Origin: Carnobacterium mobile DSM 4848
GTDB taxonomy: Bacteria > Bacillota > Bacilli > Lactobacillales > Carnobacteriaceae
DNA length: 64,000 bases
Direction: 5' to 3'
Assembly: GCF_000744825.1 (NCBI RefSeq)
Contig: NZ_JQMR01000001.1
Span: 2,341,501-2,405,500, forward strand
The notes beneath the pieces were generated by a model, which made no database searches, had not been told where the DNA came from, and saw only the letters and a program-made list of their open reading frames with translations. The translations under genes and the position numbers were made by a program. Positions 40,358 to 49,236 of the stretch are shown here, one piece after another. Each line of letters starts with the position of its first letter. Positions within the stretch are counted from its first letter, which is position 1.

Positions 40358-42793
40358 ATGACATTGACCATTGAGCAATTTAAAGAAGAATTTAGTCAAA
40401 CTTTTGAAGGTTTATATGCTTTTGATCTCGCGCAATCTTCTCCTATCCAGCAGTATACGGCACTAGGAAACTTTTTGAAATTCTATAGTTCAGACAATTG
40501 GAACAATACCAACCAAGAATATTTAGACAAGCAAGTGAAGCAAGTCTATTATTTTTCAATGGAATTTTTGCCTGGACGCATGTTGAAAAGCAATTTACTT
40601 AATTTGGGAATTTTAGATACAGTTCGATCTGGATTGAAAGAAATGGGGTTGGAGTTTGAAGAAATTGTACAAGCTGAAGTAGATCCAGCATTAGGGAACG
40701 GAGGATTAGGACGTTTAGCTTCTTGCTTTATGGATTCGATTGCTTCATTAGGTATTCCGGGAAACGGAAACGGTATTCGTTACCGATATGGGTTGTTTCA
40801 ACAAAAATTTGTTGACGGGTATCAAGTTGAATTGCCGGAGAACTGGTTGAGAAATGGAAATGTATGGGAAGTGCGAAAAGAGAATAAAGCTGTTCTCGTA
40901 CGTTTTGGCGGCCAAATCAGCTTGGTGAAAGGAGCTGCCGGCAATCTCAAACCTGTCTATACGCAAACACAAAATATATTAGCCGTTCCTTATGACACCG
41001 GCATGATCGGGTACCAGAATGATGTCATCAATAATCTGCGTTTATGGTCAGCGGAGATACCGCCCGAAGAAGAAATTCATTATCATACGATTGCAGAAAG
41101 AGAACAAGTAAACCAAATCACCGAAGTTTTGTATCCCGATGATTCAAATTATGAAGGACAAGTACTGCGTTTGCGGCAAGAATATTTTTTCACTTCAGCT
41201 GGTATACAAAGTATTGTCCGCTATTACAAACAAAGCGGATTAGCGTGGCAGCATTTTCCTGATAAAATCGCCGTTCACATCAACGATACACATCCCGCTT
41301 TGTGTATCCCTGAATTGATGAGAATTTTGCTGGATGAAGAAAACTTGAGCTGGGAACAAGCTTGGGAAATTACCAAAAAAACAATGAGTTATACCAATCA
41401 CACCATTTTGCAAGAGGCGATGGAAAAATGGCCGGTACAAATGGTTCAAGATTTATTACCACGTATTTACCAAATTATCGAAGAAATCAATCACCGCCAT
41501 ATTGAAAAAAAACTGCTTTCCTATACACCAGAGCTAACTTATCGAACGGCGATTATTGCAGATGGATATGTGAAGATGGCGAACTTGGCCATTATTGGAA
41601 GCCACAGTATTAATGGAGTTGCGCAACTGCACACTGAAATACTGATGCAAGATACACTAAAGGATTTTTACCAAATGTATCCGGCTAAATTTAATAATAA
41701 AACAAATGGCATTACGCAAAGACGGTGGCTGCATTTAGCGAACGAAGGGCTGACAGAATTGATTGATGAGAAGATCGGCACTACTTGGAAGACTAGCCCT
41801 TCTGAATTGAAACTGTTTAAAGCTTTTGTCAATGATTCAGCTACGCTGGATAGATTAGCGGAAATAAAACTAGCCAACAAAAAAACTTTGGCAGCTTATA
41901 TAAAACAAAAATTCAATATGCAATTGGATCCTACGGCTTTATTCGATGTGCAAATTAAACGGCTGCACGCTTATAAACGACAACTATTAAATGCATTGCA
42001 TATTTTAGACCGGTACTTGCAAATCAAAGATAATCCAGAAGCAGCTATTCAGCCCCGTGTCTTTATTTTTGGAGCAAAAGCAGCACCGAGTTACGTCTAT
42101 GCTAAGCAAATCATTAAACTAATCAATGCCATTGCTGATTTGGTCAACCATGACCCAGTTGTCGGTGACAAACTTAAAGTAGTCTTTGTTGAAAATTATG
42201 GCGTCTCATTAGCTGAACTGATTATTCCAGCTGCCGAGGTCAGCGAACAAATTTCGCTGGCAGGAAAAGAAGCATCTGGAACAAGCAATATGAAGTTGAT
42301 GCTCAATGGTGCTTTGACGGTTGCAACTTTAGATGGTGCTAACGTTGAAATACGCGACTTTGTCGGAGAAGAAAACATGTTTTTATTTGGCTTGAATGAT
42401 CAGGAAGTGTACGCTTTTTATGAAAATGGCTCCTACCATTCACGTGAAATTTATGAAAACAATCCAAGGTTGCATCGCATTCTTGATACATTGATCGATG
42501 GCACAATTCCGAATATTGAAACAGAAGGACGCGTTATTTTTGATTCGCTGGTTTATTACAATGATGAATACTTTGTCCTGAAAGACTTCGATAGTTATGT
42601 CGCAGCTCAAGAAAAAGTTGATCAATTGTATCAAGATGCAAGAAGCTGGAACCAAAAATCGTTATTAAACATTGCTAGTTCTGGTCCTTTTTCAGCAGAT
42701 TTCACTATTAAACGGTATGCTGAAGAAATTTGGAAAACTTCTTTTTTTACACCAGGAGCGTATCAAAAAATACATTTGACTGAACCCATTTAA
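40358..42793 (+). CDS. glgP: Glycogen/maltodextrin phosphorylase
   Basis: An 811-residue GT35 phosphorylase that releases glucose-1-phosphate from the non-reducing ends of glucan. The pyridoxal-phosphate lysine lies in the signature EASGTSNMKLMLNGALT (about 650-666). Other conserved parts are YFSMEFLPGRMLKSNL near 66, DPALGNGGLGRLASCFMDS near 110, HINDTHPALCIPELMR near 307 and NGITQRRWLHLAN near 448. AAAAGGAG precedes the ATG. Being in the same operon as the synthetic genes allows turnover of the stored glucan, as in other lactobacilli-type glg operons. Confidence 0.95.
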   Translation: MTLTIEQFKEEFSQTFEGLYAFDLAQSSPIQQYTALGNFLKFYSSDNWNNTNQEYLDKQVKQVYYFSMEFLPGRMLKSNLLNLGILDTVRSGLKEMGLEFEEIVQAEVDPALGNGGLGRLASCFMDSIASLGIPGNGNGIRYRYGLFQQKFVDGYQVELPENWLRNGNVWEVRKENKAVLVRFGGQISLVKGAAGNLKPVYTQTQNILAVPYDTGMIGYQNDVINNLRLWSAEIPPEEEIHYHTIAEREQVNQITEVLYPDDSNYEGQVLRLRQEYFFTSAGIQSIVRYYKQSGLAWQHFPDKIAVHINDTHPALCIPELMRILLDEENLSWEQAWEITKKTMSYTNHTILQEAMEKWPVQMVQDLLPRIYQIIEEINHRHIEKKLLSYTPELTYRTAIIADGYVKMANLAIIGSHSINGVAQLHTEILMQDTLKDFYQMYPAKFNNKTNGITQRRWLHLANEGLTELIDEKIGTTWKTSPSELKLFKAFVNDSATLDRLAEIKLANKKTLAAYIKQKFNMQLDPTALFDVQIKRLHAYKRQLLNALHILDRYLQIKDNPEAAIQPRVFIFGAKAAPSYVYAKQIIKLINAIADLVNHDPVVGDKLKVVFVENYGVSLAELIIPAAEVSEQISLAGKEASGTSNMKLMLNGALTVATLDGANVEIRDFVGEENMFLFGLNDQEVYAFYENGSYHSREIYENNPRLHRILDTLIDGTIPNIETEGRVIFDSLVYYNDEYFVLKDFDSYVAAQEKVDQLYQDARSWNQKSLLNIASSGPFSADFTIKRYAEEIWKTSFFTPGAYQKIHLTEPI

Positions 42794-42826
42794 CTTGTTC
42801 AAATGGGTAGTAAGGAAGGTTTTATA

Positions 42827-44686
42827 GTGGGGAAAATAAAGTATAATTCATGGATAAGTGAATACAAACAACCTTTTGGAGCGGTTGAAACAGGAACTGA
42901 AGTAAGGTTTCAATTGGATTGTCAAGTACCAGAAGTACAAGCGGTTTTTTTGATGATTCATAAAGACTTCGGCAAAGACTTTCAAGTGGAGATGAGCATG
43001 GTCCATCCGACACGTTATCAGGCTACCTTTAAATTAACGGAAGATAGCGGACTGTATTTTTACCATTTTAAAATTCAGTACCGATTAGATGACAAAAATG
43101 AAACCCTCTACTATGGAAATAATGAGGCTTGTTTAGGCGGACCAGGAGCCGTTTATTATGCAGTTGAAGAGATAAAAGAATACCAATTAACCAGTTATTT
43201 ATATGATGACCCTGCACCTGACTGGTATCAAAAAGGAGTAGCTTATCAAATATTTGTTGACCGCTTTTATAACGGAAACGCTAGTGGATTGGTTTCTTCT
43301 CCCAAAAAGAATTCTTTTCTCTATGCTTCGCCTGATGATAGACCGATGTATATTAAAGATGAGGCAGGAGACATTATCCGTTGGGAATTTTTTGGAGGTA
43401 ATTTAAAGGGAGTGATCAAAAAACTCTCTTATTTAGCAGATCTAGGCATTACGATTCTCTATCTAAATCCAATTTTTGAAGCTCGCAGCAATCACAAATA
43501 CGATACGGGAAATTTTTTAAAAATCGATCCGATGTTTGGCAATGAAGACATTTTTAAAGAACTGATAGAGAAAGCAAATGAGTTCGGCATTCACATTATT
43601 TTAGACGGTGTGTTCAATCACGTGGGAGCAGATAGTCGTTATTTTAACCGATATGGAAATTATGAGGACATAGGAGCCTATCAGTCACCGACTAGTCGCT
43701 ATGCTGATTGGTTTACCTTTGATCATTTTCCAGATGAGTATGAATCTTGGTGGGGCATTAAAGATTTACCTAAATTAAATAAAGAAAACCCTAAAGTACA
43801 AGAATTCATCTATGCAGCGGATGATAGTGTGGTTCAGAAGTGGTCAAAAATGGGAATAGGCGGCTGGCGTATCGATGTTGCGGATGAAATCAGCGATTTG
43901 TTTTTAACGGGTATTCGTACGGCGTTGGAGCAAACAGTTGCTGAGCCGGTACTGATTGGAGAAGTCTGGGAAGACGCTTCTAATAAAATGGCATACGGTG
44001 AACGACGGCATTACATTGAAGGTGGAAGTTTACACGGTGTTATGAACTATCCCTTCAGAAAAACGATCATTGATTTTTTAAATCAAACAATTTCTGCTAA
44101 AGAAGCTGCCTCACAAGCTATGCAGTTAAAAGAAAACTACCCGCCAGAAGTGTTAAAAAATAATCTTAATAATATTGGCTCGCATGATACAGTTAGAATT
44201 TTAACAGCTTTGCAATTGGATAAGCTGAAATTGCAACAAGCGTTAACCTTATTGTTTGTCTTACCAGGAGTGCCTTGTCTTTATTATGGAGATGAGGCCG
44301 GTGTAGAAGGCGGCGATGATCCTGATAACCGAGGGATGTTTCCTTGGGGCCTTGAGAACCAAACGCTGCTGACTTTTATACGAGAAAGAATTGCCTTAAG
44401 AAAAAGTGTACGCGCTTTGCAAGATGGGGAGCTTTTTGCCTTTTCAACTGAACAGATTCTAGGTTTAGTACGCTACTTATCAGAAGAAGAGTATGTGCTC
44501 ATTTTGATAAACAGTACCGCTGATGAAAAGATTTTTGAAGCAGAAAATGCAATTTCTTACTCTTCTTTTAAGTTGCAGCATTTTTTAGAAAAAGGCAATT
44601 TAACGTTCTTGAACATCCCCGCTCAAGGCGTGCGAATCATAGAAAAATGTCCTTCTTCAACTACTCAGAATGAAAATTGCGAATAG
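42827..44686 (+). CDS. GH13 glucan hydrolase, neopullulanase/maltogenic amylase type
   Basis: A 619-residue glycoside hydrolase. An N-terminal CBM34-like beta domain (about 1-125) precedes the barrel. GH13 regions are all present: DGVFNH (region I), GWRIDVADE with the nucleophile Asp (II), IGEVWED with the acid/base Glu (III) and NIGSHDT (IV). YQIFVDRFYNG and DPDNRGMFPW are typical of neopullulanase/cyclomaltodextrinase relatives. There is no signal peptide, so it acts on internal glucan, probably debranching or trimming limit dextrins left by GlgP. I chose the GTG at 42827, 7 nt after AAGGAAGG; the open frame starts 8 codons earlier at an ATG with no ribosome site. It is the last glg operon gene. 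Confidence 0.88.
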   Translation: MGKIKYNSWISEYKQPFGAVETGTEVRFQLDCQVPEVQAVFLMIHKDFGKDFQVEMSMVHPTRYQATFKLTEDSGLYFYHFKIQYRLDDKNETLYYGNNEACLGGPGAVYYAVEEIKEYQLTSYLYDDPAPDWYQKGVAYQIFVDRFYNGNASGLVSSPKKNSFLYASPDDRPMYIKDEAGDIIRWEFFGGNLKGVIKKLSYLADLGITILYLNPIFEARSNHKYDTGNFLKIDPMFGNEDIFKELIEKANEFGIHIILDGVFNHVGADSRYFNRYGNYEDIGAYQSPTSRYADWFTFDHFPDEYESWWGIKDLPKLNKENPKVQEFIYAADDSVVQKWSKMGIGGWRIDVADEISDLFLTGIRTALEQTVAEPVLIGEVWEDASNKMAYGERRHYIEGGSLHGVMNYPFRKTIIDFLNQTISAKEAASQAMQLKENYPPEVLKNNLNNIGSHDTVRILTALQLDKLKLQQALTLLFVLPGVPCLYYGDEAGVEGGDDPDNRGMFPWGLENQTLLTFIRERIALRKSVRALQDGELFAFSTEQILGLVRYLSEEEYVLILINSTADEKIFEAENAISYSSFKLQHFLEKGNLTFLNIPAQGVRIIEKCPSSTTQNENCE

Positions 44687-44720
44687 CTGCGATTAGACAC
44701 ATAAGGAAATGTATTAATAA

Positions 44721-44762
44721 AAAAAAGGTTAAAGAGCATAAACTGCTTTTTAACCTTTTTTT
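44721..44762 (+). terminator. Intrinsic terminator of the glycogen operon
   Basis: AAAAAAAGGTTAAA pairs with TTTAACCTTTTTTT. The T tract runs straight into the left end of the 252-bp palindromic element. Confidence 0.85.
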
Positions 44763-44764
44763 TA

Positions 44765-45016
44765 GGTTCTATTATTTTTAATGTTGGTAAGAAGAATGAA
44801 TCTATTCCACAAGTTGAAATTTTCGGAGGAATAGCAGCTGCTTGCAGCCATGTAAAGGATTCAATGCGAATTACGAAGCGGTTAAGCTTCGTTTGAGGCT
44901 TGAAAGGCTGGAGACATGAAAGGCTCCAGTCGTTCCCATGGCTCTTGCAAGCAGATGCGTAAATTCCGGAGGAAATTTCATTATTAAGCATTACCAACAC
45001 GATTGATAAAAGAACC
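44765..45016 (+). repeat. 252-bp near-palindromic interspersed element, copy 1
   Basis: The ends are GGTTCT and AGAACC. TGTTGGTAA near the left end pairs with TTACCAACA near the right. GCAGCTGCTTGCA...GCCATG pairs with CATGGC...TGCAAGCAGATGC. Two inner hairpins (ACGAAGC/GCTTCGT at 44873-44892 and CTGGAG/CTCCAG at 44908-44929) give a branched fold. It is about 97% identical over the same length to the copy at 50647. It is flanked by T-rich DNA and sits directly behind a terminator. It resembles a MITE or an unassigned structured RNA. The reverse-strand open frame across it is treated as non-coding. Confidence 0.8.
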
Positions 45017-45055
45017 TTTTTAAAAAAATAAAGGGTATATTTTTAGATGAGAAAC

Positions 45056-45064
45056 TGGTATAAT
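45056..45064 (+). promoter_or_regulatory. Extended -10 promoter of the purine permease gene
   Basis: TGGTATAAT is an exact extended -10 (TGn TATAAT), 127 bp before the GTG start. A small AAAGAAAG/CTTTCTTT hairpin lies in the leader at about 45082-45104. I find no purine riboswitch signature there. Confidence 0.6.
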
Positions 45065-45190
45065 GACCAGTTGGGGCATGTAAAGAAAGAGACACTTTCT
45101 TTTATGCTACTTTGAAGCAATTATTAGTGGCCCATGACTCCGCATTACTATTCTTACTTAAGTGAGAATAATAAAAAAGGAGAAGATAGT

Positions 45191-46468
45191 GTGGATTTTT
45201 TCAAATTAAAAGAAAATGGAACAAGTGTTAAACAAGAAATGATGGCCGGGTTTACATCTTTTTTTGCGATTTCCTATATCATTATAGTAAACCCTTTAAT
45301 TTTAGCAGATGCCGGTATTTCCCAGCAACTAAGTGTTTTTGCTACTATTTTAGTTTCAGCTGTCGGCAGCATTTTAATGGGAGTTTGGGCTAAGGCACCT
45401 TTAGTTATGACACCTGGTATGGGTGTAAATGCTTTTTTTACGTATACGATCGTTGGATCAATGGGGCTTTCTTGGCAAGAAGCATTGGCGGTAGTTTTAG
45501 TATCAAGTTTAATTTTTATTGCTATTAGTTATACCAATCTTAGTACAACATTAGTAGAGGCTATTCCCAGTTCTTTAAAACAAGGAATTACTGCTGGAAT
45601 TGGGTTGTTTTTAGTTATTATCGGGTTAGAGAATGGCGGCCTGATTGTAGATGGCGGAGATAATTCTTTTATTGTGCTAGGCGATCTAACCAATCCGTTG
45701 ACTCTTTTAGCCTTATTTGGAATCGTTTTATCGGGTGTGTTATATATTCGGAAAATTCGAGGCAGTTTTTTTATTGGTATCGTGGTAGTAACGATTTTAT
45801 CATTGATTTTAGGTTTCCATTCACCTGGAACTTCTTCCTTTTCATTGAAAAATGTAACGGAATATACTGCTTTGATTGGTGCTTTTGATTTTTCTACTAT
45901 GTTTAGTGTTCCTTTTATTTTAGCTGTCTTTTCATTAACTATGATTCTGATTTTTGAATCCATTGGGTTATTAGAAGGTTTACTGGAAGATAAGAGTCGC
46001 TTTAAAAATGCTTTTCGTGTCAGCGGCGTGATGACACTCGTTTCTGGTTTGTTCGGAACAAGCCCAACAGTAACCGCTGCTGAAAGTGCTTCAGGGATTA
46101 AAGAAGGAGGAAAGACGGGTTTAACAGCAGTAGTTGCTGGAAGTTTGTTTTTCTTATCACTCATTTTTACCCCTTTGTTAGCTTATATTCCTAACGCAGC
46201 TTTAGCGCCTGTTATCGTTATTACGGGTGCGATTATGATGGAAAGCCTGCAACATATCCCATTCGAAGATTTTAGCGAATGGCTGCCAGCCTTCCTGATA
46301 GTCGTAATGATTCCTTTGACCTCCAGCATTGTCGATGGTTTAGCGTTTGGTTTTGTCGCTTATCCTATTTTTAAGCTGGCAAAGGGTGAGTTGAATACAG
46401 TGAAAAAAGAAATGCACGTCGTTTCATTTTTGTTTTTATTAACCATGATCGCAATCGCCGTACTTTAA
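45191..46468 (+). CDS. NCS2 family purine (guanine/hypoxanthine) permease
   Basis: A 425-residue membrane transporter with 12-14 helices of the AzgA-like branch of the NCS2 family. Family features: an amphipathic start (FFKLKENGTSVKQEMMAGFTSFFAISYIIIVNP), APLVMTPGMGVNAFFTYT near residues 75-92 and SPTVTAAESASGIKEGGKTGL near 290-310. I chose the GTG at 45191, about 6 nt after AAAAAGGAGAA; the open frame 19 codons further upstream lacks a ribosome site and does not resemble the family. It is a single gene. Purine nucleobase uptake by proton symport is the family role; which base is not readable. Confidence 0.88.
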   Translation: MDFFKLKENGTSVKQEMMAGFTSFFAISYIIIVNPLILADAGISQQLSVFATILVSAVGSILMGVWAKAPLVMTPGMGVNAFFTYTIVGSMGLSWQEALAVVLVSSLIFIAISYTNLSTTLVEAIPSSLKQGITAGIGLFLVIIGLENGGLIVDGGDNSFIVLGDLTNPLTLLALFGIVLSGVLYIRKIRGSFFIGIVVVTILSLILGFHSPGTSSFSLKNVTEYTALIGAFDFSTMFSVPFILAVFSLTMILIFESIGLLEGLLEDKSRFKNAFRVSGVMTLVSGLFGTSPTVTAAESASGIKEGGKTGLTAVVAGSLFFLSLIFTPLLAYIPNAALAPVIVITGAIMMESLQHIPFEDFSEWLPAFLIVVMIPLTSSIVDGLAFGFVAYPIFKLAKGELNTVKKEMHVVSFLFLLTMIAIAVL

Positions 46469-46536
46469 AAATAACGTGTGATAGAAACTGTGACTGTTTC
46501 TTTAGAATAGGTTTTAGTGTAAAAATTTAAAGATGC

Positions 46537-46573
46537 AAAAAGGGTGGGACGCTATTGTCTTCACCTTTTTTTT
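46537..46573 (+). terminator. Probable intrinsic terminator
   Basis: AAAAAGGGTGGGA pairs with TCTTCACCTTTTT (with mismatches), followed by Ts. It lies 70 bp after the purine permease gene. Confidence 0.6.
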
Positions 46574-46676
46574 CTCGATTTTAATCATTGTTCATCTTTT
46601 CTAAGTTCATGATTTGCTTTTTATAGGATATAGGTCAAATTTTCAGATTAAATAATGAATAAAAAGCCAAAAGAGG

Positions 46677-46705
46677 TTGCTTTATGTTAATATTATGTGT
46701 ATATT
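46677..46705 (+). promoter_or_regulatory. Sigma-A type promoter of the second oppA-like gene
   Basis: TTGCTT, 17-bp spacer, TATATT, 76 bp before the start codon. Confidence 0.5.
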
Positions 46706-46780
46706 ATTAAGAAGTTCTCATTTTATTGAAATGGAATTCTCATTTAAAACGAAAAACAGGGGAAAAGGGGATTGAAAGAG

Positions 46781-48457
46781 ATGAAAAAGAAATGGTGGTA
46801 CTCAAGTGCAGTTTTGCTGGCAGCTGGTTTATTGACAGCTTGCGGCAATAATGGAGAAACAGATGCAGCATCAAGTTCAAAAGACACGAAAGATAAAAAA
46901 TTAGCAGATGAACAAGTATTAAATTTAGTTGAAATTGCGGAATTGCCAACTGGGGATACAGCATTGGCTACTGATACGGTCAGCTTTACAGTTTTTAACC
47001 AAGTCAATGAAGGTCTGTATCGATTGGATAAAGACAGCCAGCCTATTCCAGCTCTTGCGTCTGAAGAAGCAACAGTCAGTGAAGATGGATTAGAATATAC
47101 ATTCAAATTACACGAAGATGCCAAATGGTCGAATGGCGACCCTGTAACGGCAAAAGATTTTGTCTATGCATGGCAACGAGTGGTAGACCCTGATACAGCT
47201 GCTTCTTATGCTTACTTGTTTGATGGGATCAAAAATGCTGCAGCGATCATGGAAGGCGAAGCTGAGCCGGATACACTTGGAGTGGAAGCTGTAAGTGATT
47301 ATGAATTTAAAGTGACCATGGAAAAACCTGTTCCTTACTTTATCTCATTAATGGCTTTTCCAACATTCTTTCCCCAAAACCAAGAATTTGTAGAAGAACA
47401 AGGCGATCGGTATGGTACTTCTGCAGACACCATGATTTTCAACGGACCATTTACATTTAGTAATTGGGATGGAACGAATTTAAACTGGACCTATGAAAAG
47501 AACGAAGGTTACTGGGATGTTGAAAATGTGATCCTCGATGAAATCAATGTAGAAGTGATTAAAGAAACTGCTACAGCTTTGAATTTATATGATTCAGGAC
47601 AATTAGATCGTGTGAATTTAACCGGAGAATTTGCTAAACAATTTCAAGGAAATGAAGATTACGTCGTCGAAACGGAAGCAAGATCTTCTTACTTGCAGTT
47701 CAACCAAGAACGTGGCGGTAAGAAAACCGACTTAGCTAATGAAAACTTGCGTAAAGCCCTTGCTGTTTCTTATGATCATGAATTGTTGGTCAATGAAATT
47801 TTGGCAAACGGTTCTCAAGAATTAGGGGGATTAGTTCCTGCTGATTTAGCCGTAAATCCGACAACCGGTAAAGACTTCCGTGAAGAATCTGGCGATTTCC
47901 TAGCTTACGATAAAGAAGCAGCTGCTGATTATTGGGAAAAAGCAAAAGCTGAACTAGGCGTTGACAGTCTTGAGTTAGAATTGCTTGGTGACGACGATGA
48001 ATCCAACAAAAAAATCGCTGCTTATATGAAAGACCAGATTGAAACCAACTTACCAGGCATAACGATAAAAGCTAAAAATGTGCCATTTAAAGTGCGTTTA
48101 GAATTACAAACGAAACAAGACTATGATTTTGTTTTAGGCGGTTGGGGAGCAGACTTTGCTGATCCAGTAAACTTCATTGATTTACTGATGGCTGACAGTC
48201 CGTATAACCGTTCTGGGTATAAAAATGAAGAGTTTGATAAATTAGTAAACTTATCTAAAGATGAAAATGCAACAGATGTTGATGCGCGTTGGCAAAATCT
48301 GTTAGATGCAGAAAAAATTCTATTAGATGAAGCAGGTGTAGCTCCATTGTTCCAAAGAGCAGCTGCTACCTTGCAAAAACCGTATGTTAAAGAAATTTAT
48401 AATCATCAAGTAGGAGCCAAATACACGTATAAAAATGCGTATATTGAAGCCCACTAA
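46781..48457 (+). CDS. Oligopeptide ABC transporter substrate-binding lipoprotein (OppA-like)
   Basis: A 558-residue family-5 solute-binding protein. Lipobox LLTACG has Cys21, then a Glu/Asp/Ser/Lys linker. YTFKLHEDAKWSNGDPVTAKDFVYAW and FNGPFTFSNWDGTNLNWTYEKN match blocks in the OppA-like protein encoded at 24.7 kb; the two are clear paralogues. I chose the ATG at 46781, 10 nt after AAAAGGGG; a TTG three codons before is too close to that site. No permease or ATPase genes are linked, so this is a second orphan binding protein that must share an Opp transporter located elsewhere. Confidence 0.88.
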   Translation: MKKKWWYSSAVLLAAGLLTACGNNGETDAASSSKDTKDKKLADEQVLNLVEIAELPTGDTALATDTVSFTVFNQVNEGLYRLDKDSQPIPALASEEATVSEDGLEYTFKLHEDAKWSNGDPVTAKDFVYAWQRVVDPDTAASYAYLFDGIKNAAAIMEGEAEPDTLGVEAVSDYEFKVTMEKPVPYFISLMAFPTFFPQNQEFVEEQGDRYGTSADTMIFNGPFTFSNWDGTNLNWTYEKNEGYWDVENVILDEINVEVIKETATALNLYDSGQLDRVNLTGEFAKQFQGNEDYVVETEARSSYLQFNQERGGKKTDLANENLRKALAVSYDHELLVNEILANGSQELGGLVPADLAVNPTTGKDFREESGDFLAYDKEAAADYWEKAKAELGVDSLELELLGDDDESNKKIAAYMKDQIETNLPGITIKAKNVPFKVRLELQTKQDYDFVLGGWGADFADPVNFIDLLMADSPYNRSGYKNEEFDKLVNLSKDENATDVDARWQNLLDAEKILLDEAGVAPLFQRAAATLQKPYVKEIYNHQVGAKYTYKNAYIEAH

Positions 48458-48480
48458 GGTAAATTTCTAAGCGTTAAAAA

Positions 48481-48530
48481 AGAAAACCCATTATCTTAAG
48501 CAAATTTTGCTTAGAATAATGGGTTTCTTA
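48481..48530. terminator. Bidirectional terminator
   Basis: AGAAAACCCATTAT pairs with ATAATGGGTTTCT, and an inner TTAAGCAAA/TTTGCTTA stem extends it. It lies between the convergent oppA-like gene and the DUF4828 gene. Confidence 0.85.
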
Positions 48531-48579
48531 TTTCTGTCGGACCTTCAAGCTCAGGAGACTAAAAAAACAAAAGAATGTA

Positions 48580-48945
48580 TCAATCTATTTGCTTGATAAG
48601 CCGGTAATTCTTTTCATCTGCTTCATCGAATAAATTTAAAGAGTCAGGAGATAACTTAGTTACAATTAATTCATAGCCGAAATGATCTTTAAAAATGAGT
48701 TCGTCTTCTTTGATAGAAACTAAATTGCCATTCATTAGTTGATCATTTAAGTAGATCTGCTGGTTTTCATCAAAATAGATAGACATCGGAATCAAAGGAT
48801 CGGGCTCAAGCACATCCCAACTGCCCATAAAAAAGTCTAAAGGGTCTTTTTTACTTGTTTTTTTGCTATTGTTTTTAAACGATATAAATAATTTGCCTAA
48901 AACAGTAAATAAAATGAAGATTTTTAGAATAACTTTTCGTTGCAT
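48580..48945 (-). CDS. DUF4828-like membrane-anchored small protein
   Basis: A 121-residue protein with one N-terminal hydrophobic helix (about 5-24) and a small beta-rich domain. Family-like pattern: DFFMGSWDV, then IYLNDQLMNGNLVSIKEDELIFKDHFGYELIV, then NLFDEADEKNYRL. This is the DUF4828 pattern known from lactic acid bacteria. The function is unknown. The ribosome site is AAAAGGAGA. It is a single gene between two terminators. Confidence 0.7.
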   Translation of the reverse strand: MQRKVILKIFILFTVLGKLFISFKNNSKKTSKKDPLDFFMGSWDVLEPDPLIPMSIYFDENQQIYLNDQLMNGNLVSIKEDELIFKDHFGYELIVTKLSPDSLNLFDEADEKNYRLIKQID

Positions 48946-49236
48946 TATAGCTGTCTCCTTTTAAATTTATGTATGTAGTAATCCTGTTGTAAAAGTAAAT
49001 ATAAAATCTGTAAGCCTTATTTTTATTATACCGTTATTCTAAATAGATATATACAGACTAAAGTTGCATTTTGATGACAGAATGAAGTTGATTTGGTTAC
49101 TACCTTTATTAAAGAAAAATTTAGAGAGAGAGAAGAATCAGTTGAAAAAAAGAGATTTTTATGAAAAACTTGCTTATTTTCATAAAAAAAGCGAAAATAG
49201 AAAAAGCAGTTAACCTGAAAAAAGGAAGTGAATAAG

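Noticed and set aside
44665-45000. Reverse-strand ORF of 111 codons across palindromic element copy 1, with 80-odd residues shared with the ORF in copy 2
   Set aside because: Its similarity to the other ORF is only that of the repeat DNA. Substitutions between copies do not favour silent sites, there is no ribosome site, and the frame runs through a terminator and into the GH13 gene end.
45065-45190. Purine riboswitch before the NCS2 permease
   Set aside because: The leader lacks the conserved junction and loop sequences of the purine aptamer; it has only a small AAAGAAAG/CTTTCTTT hairpin.
45529-46164. 211-codon reverse-strand ORF
   Set aside because: It is a shadow of the NCS2 permease reading frame, without a ribosome site and with no recognisable domain.
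48946-49236. Lysine riboswitch before aspartate kinase
   Set aside because: The region is AT-rich and has none of the conserved L-box blocks.
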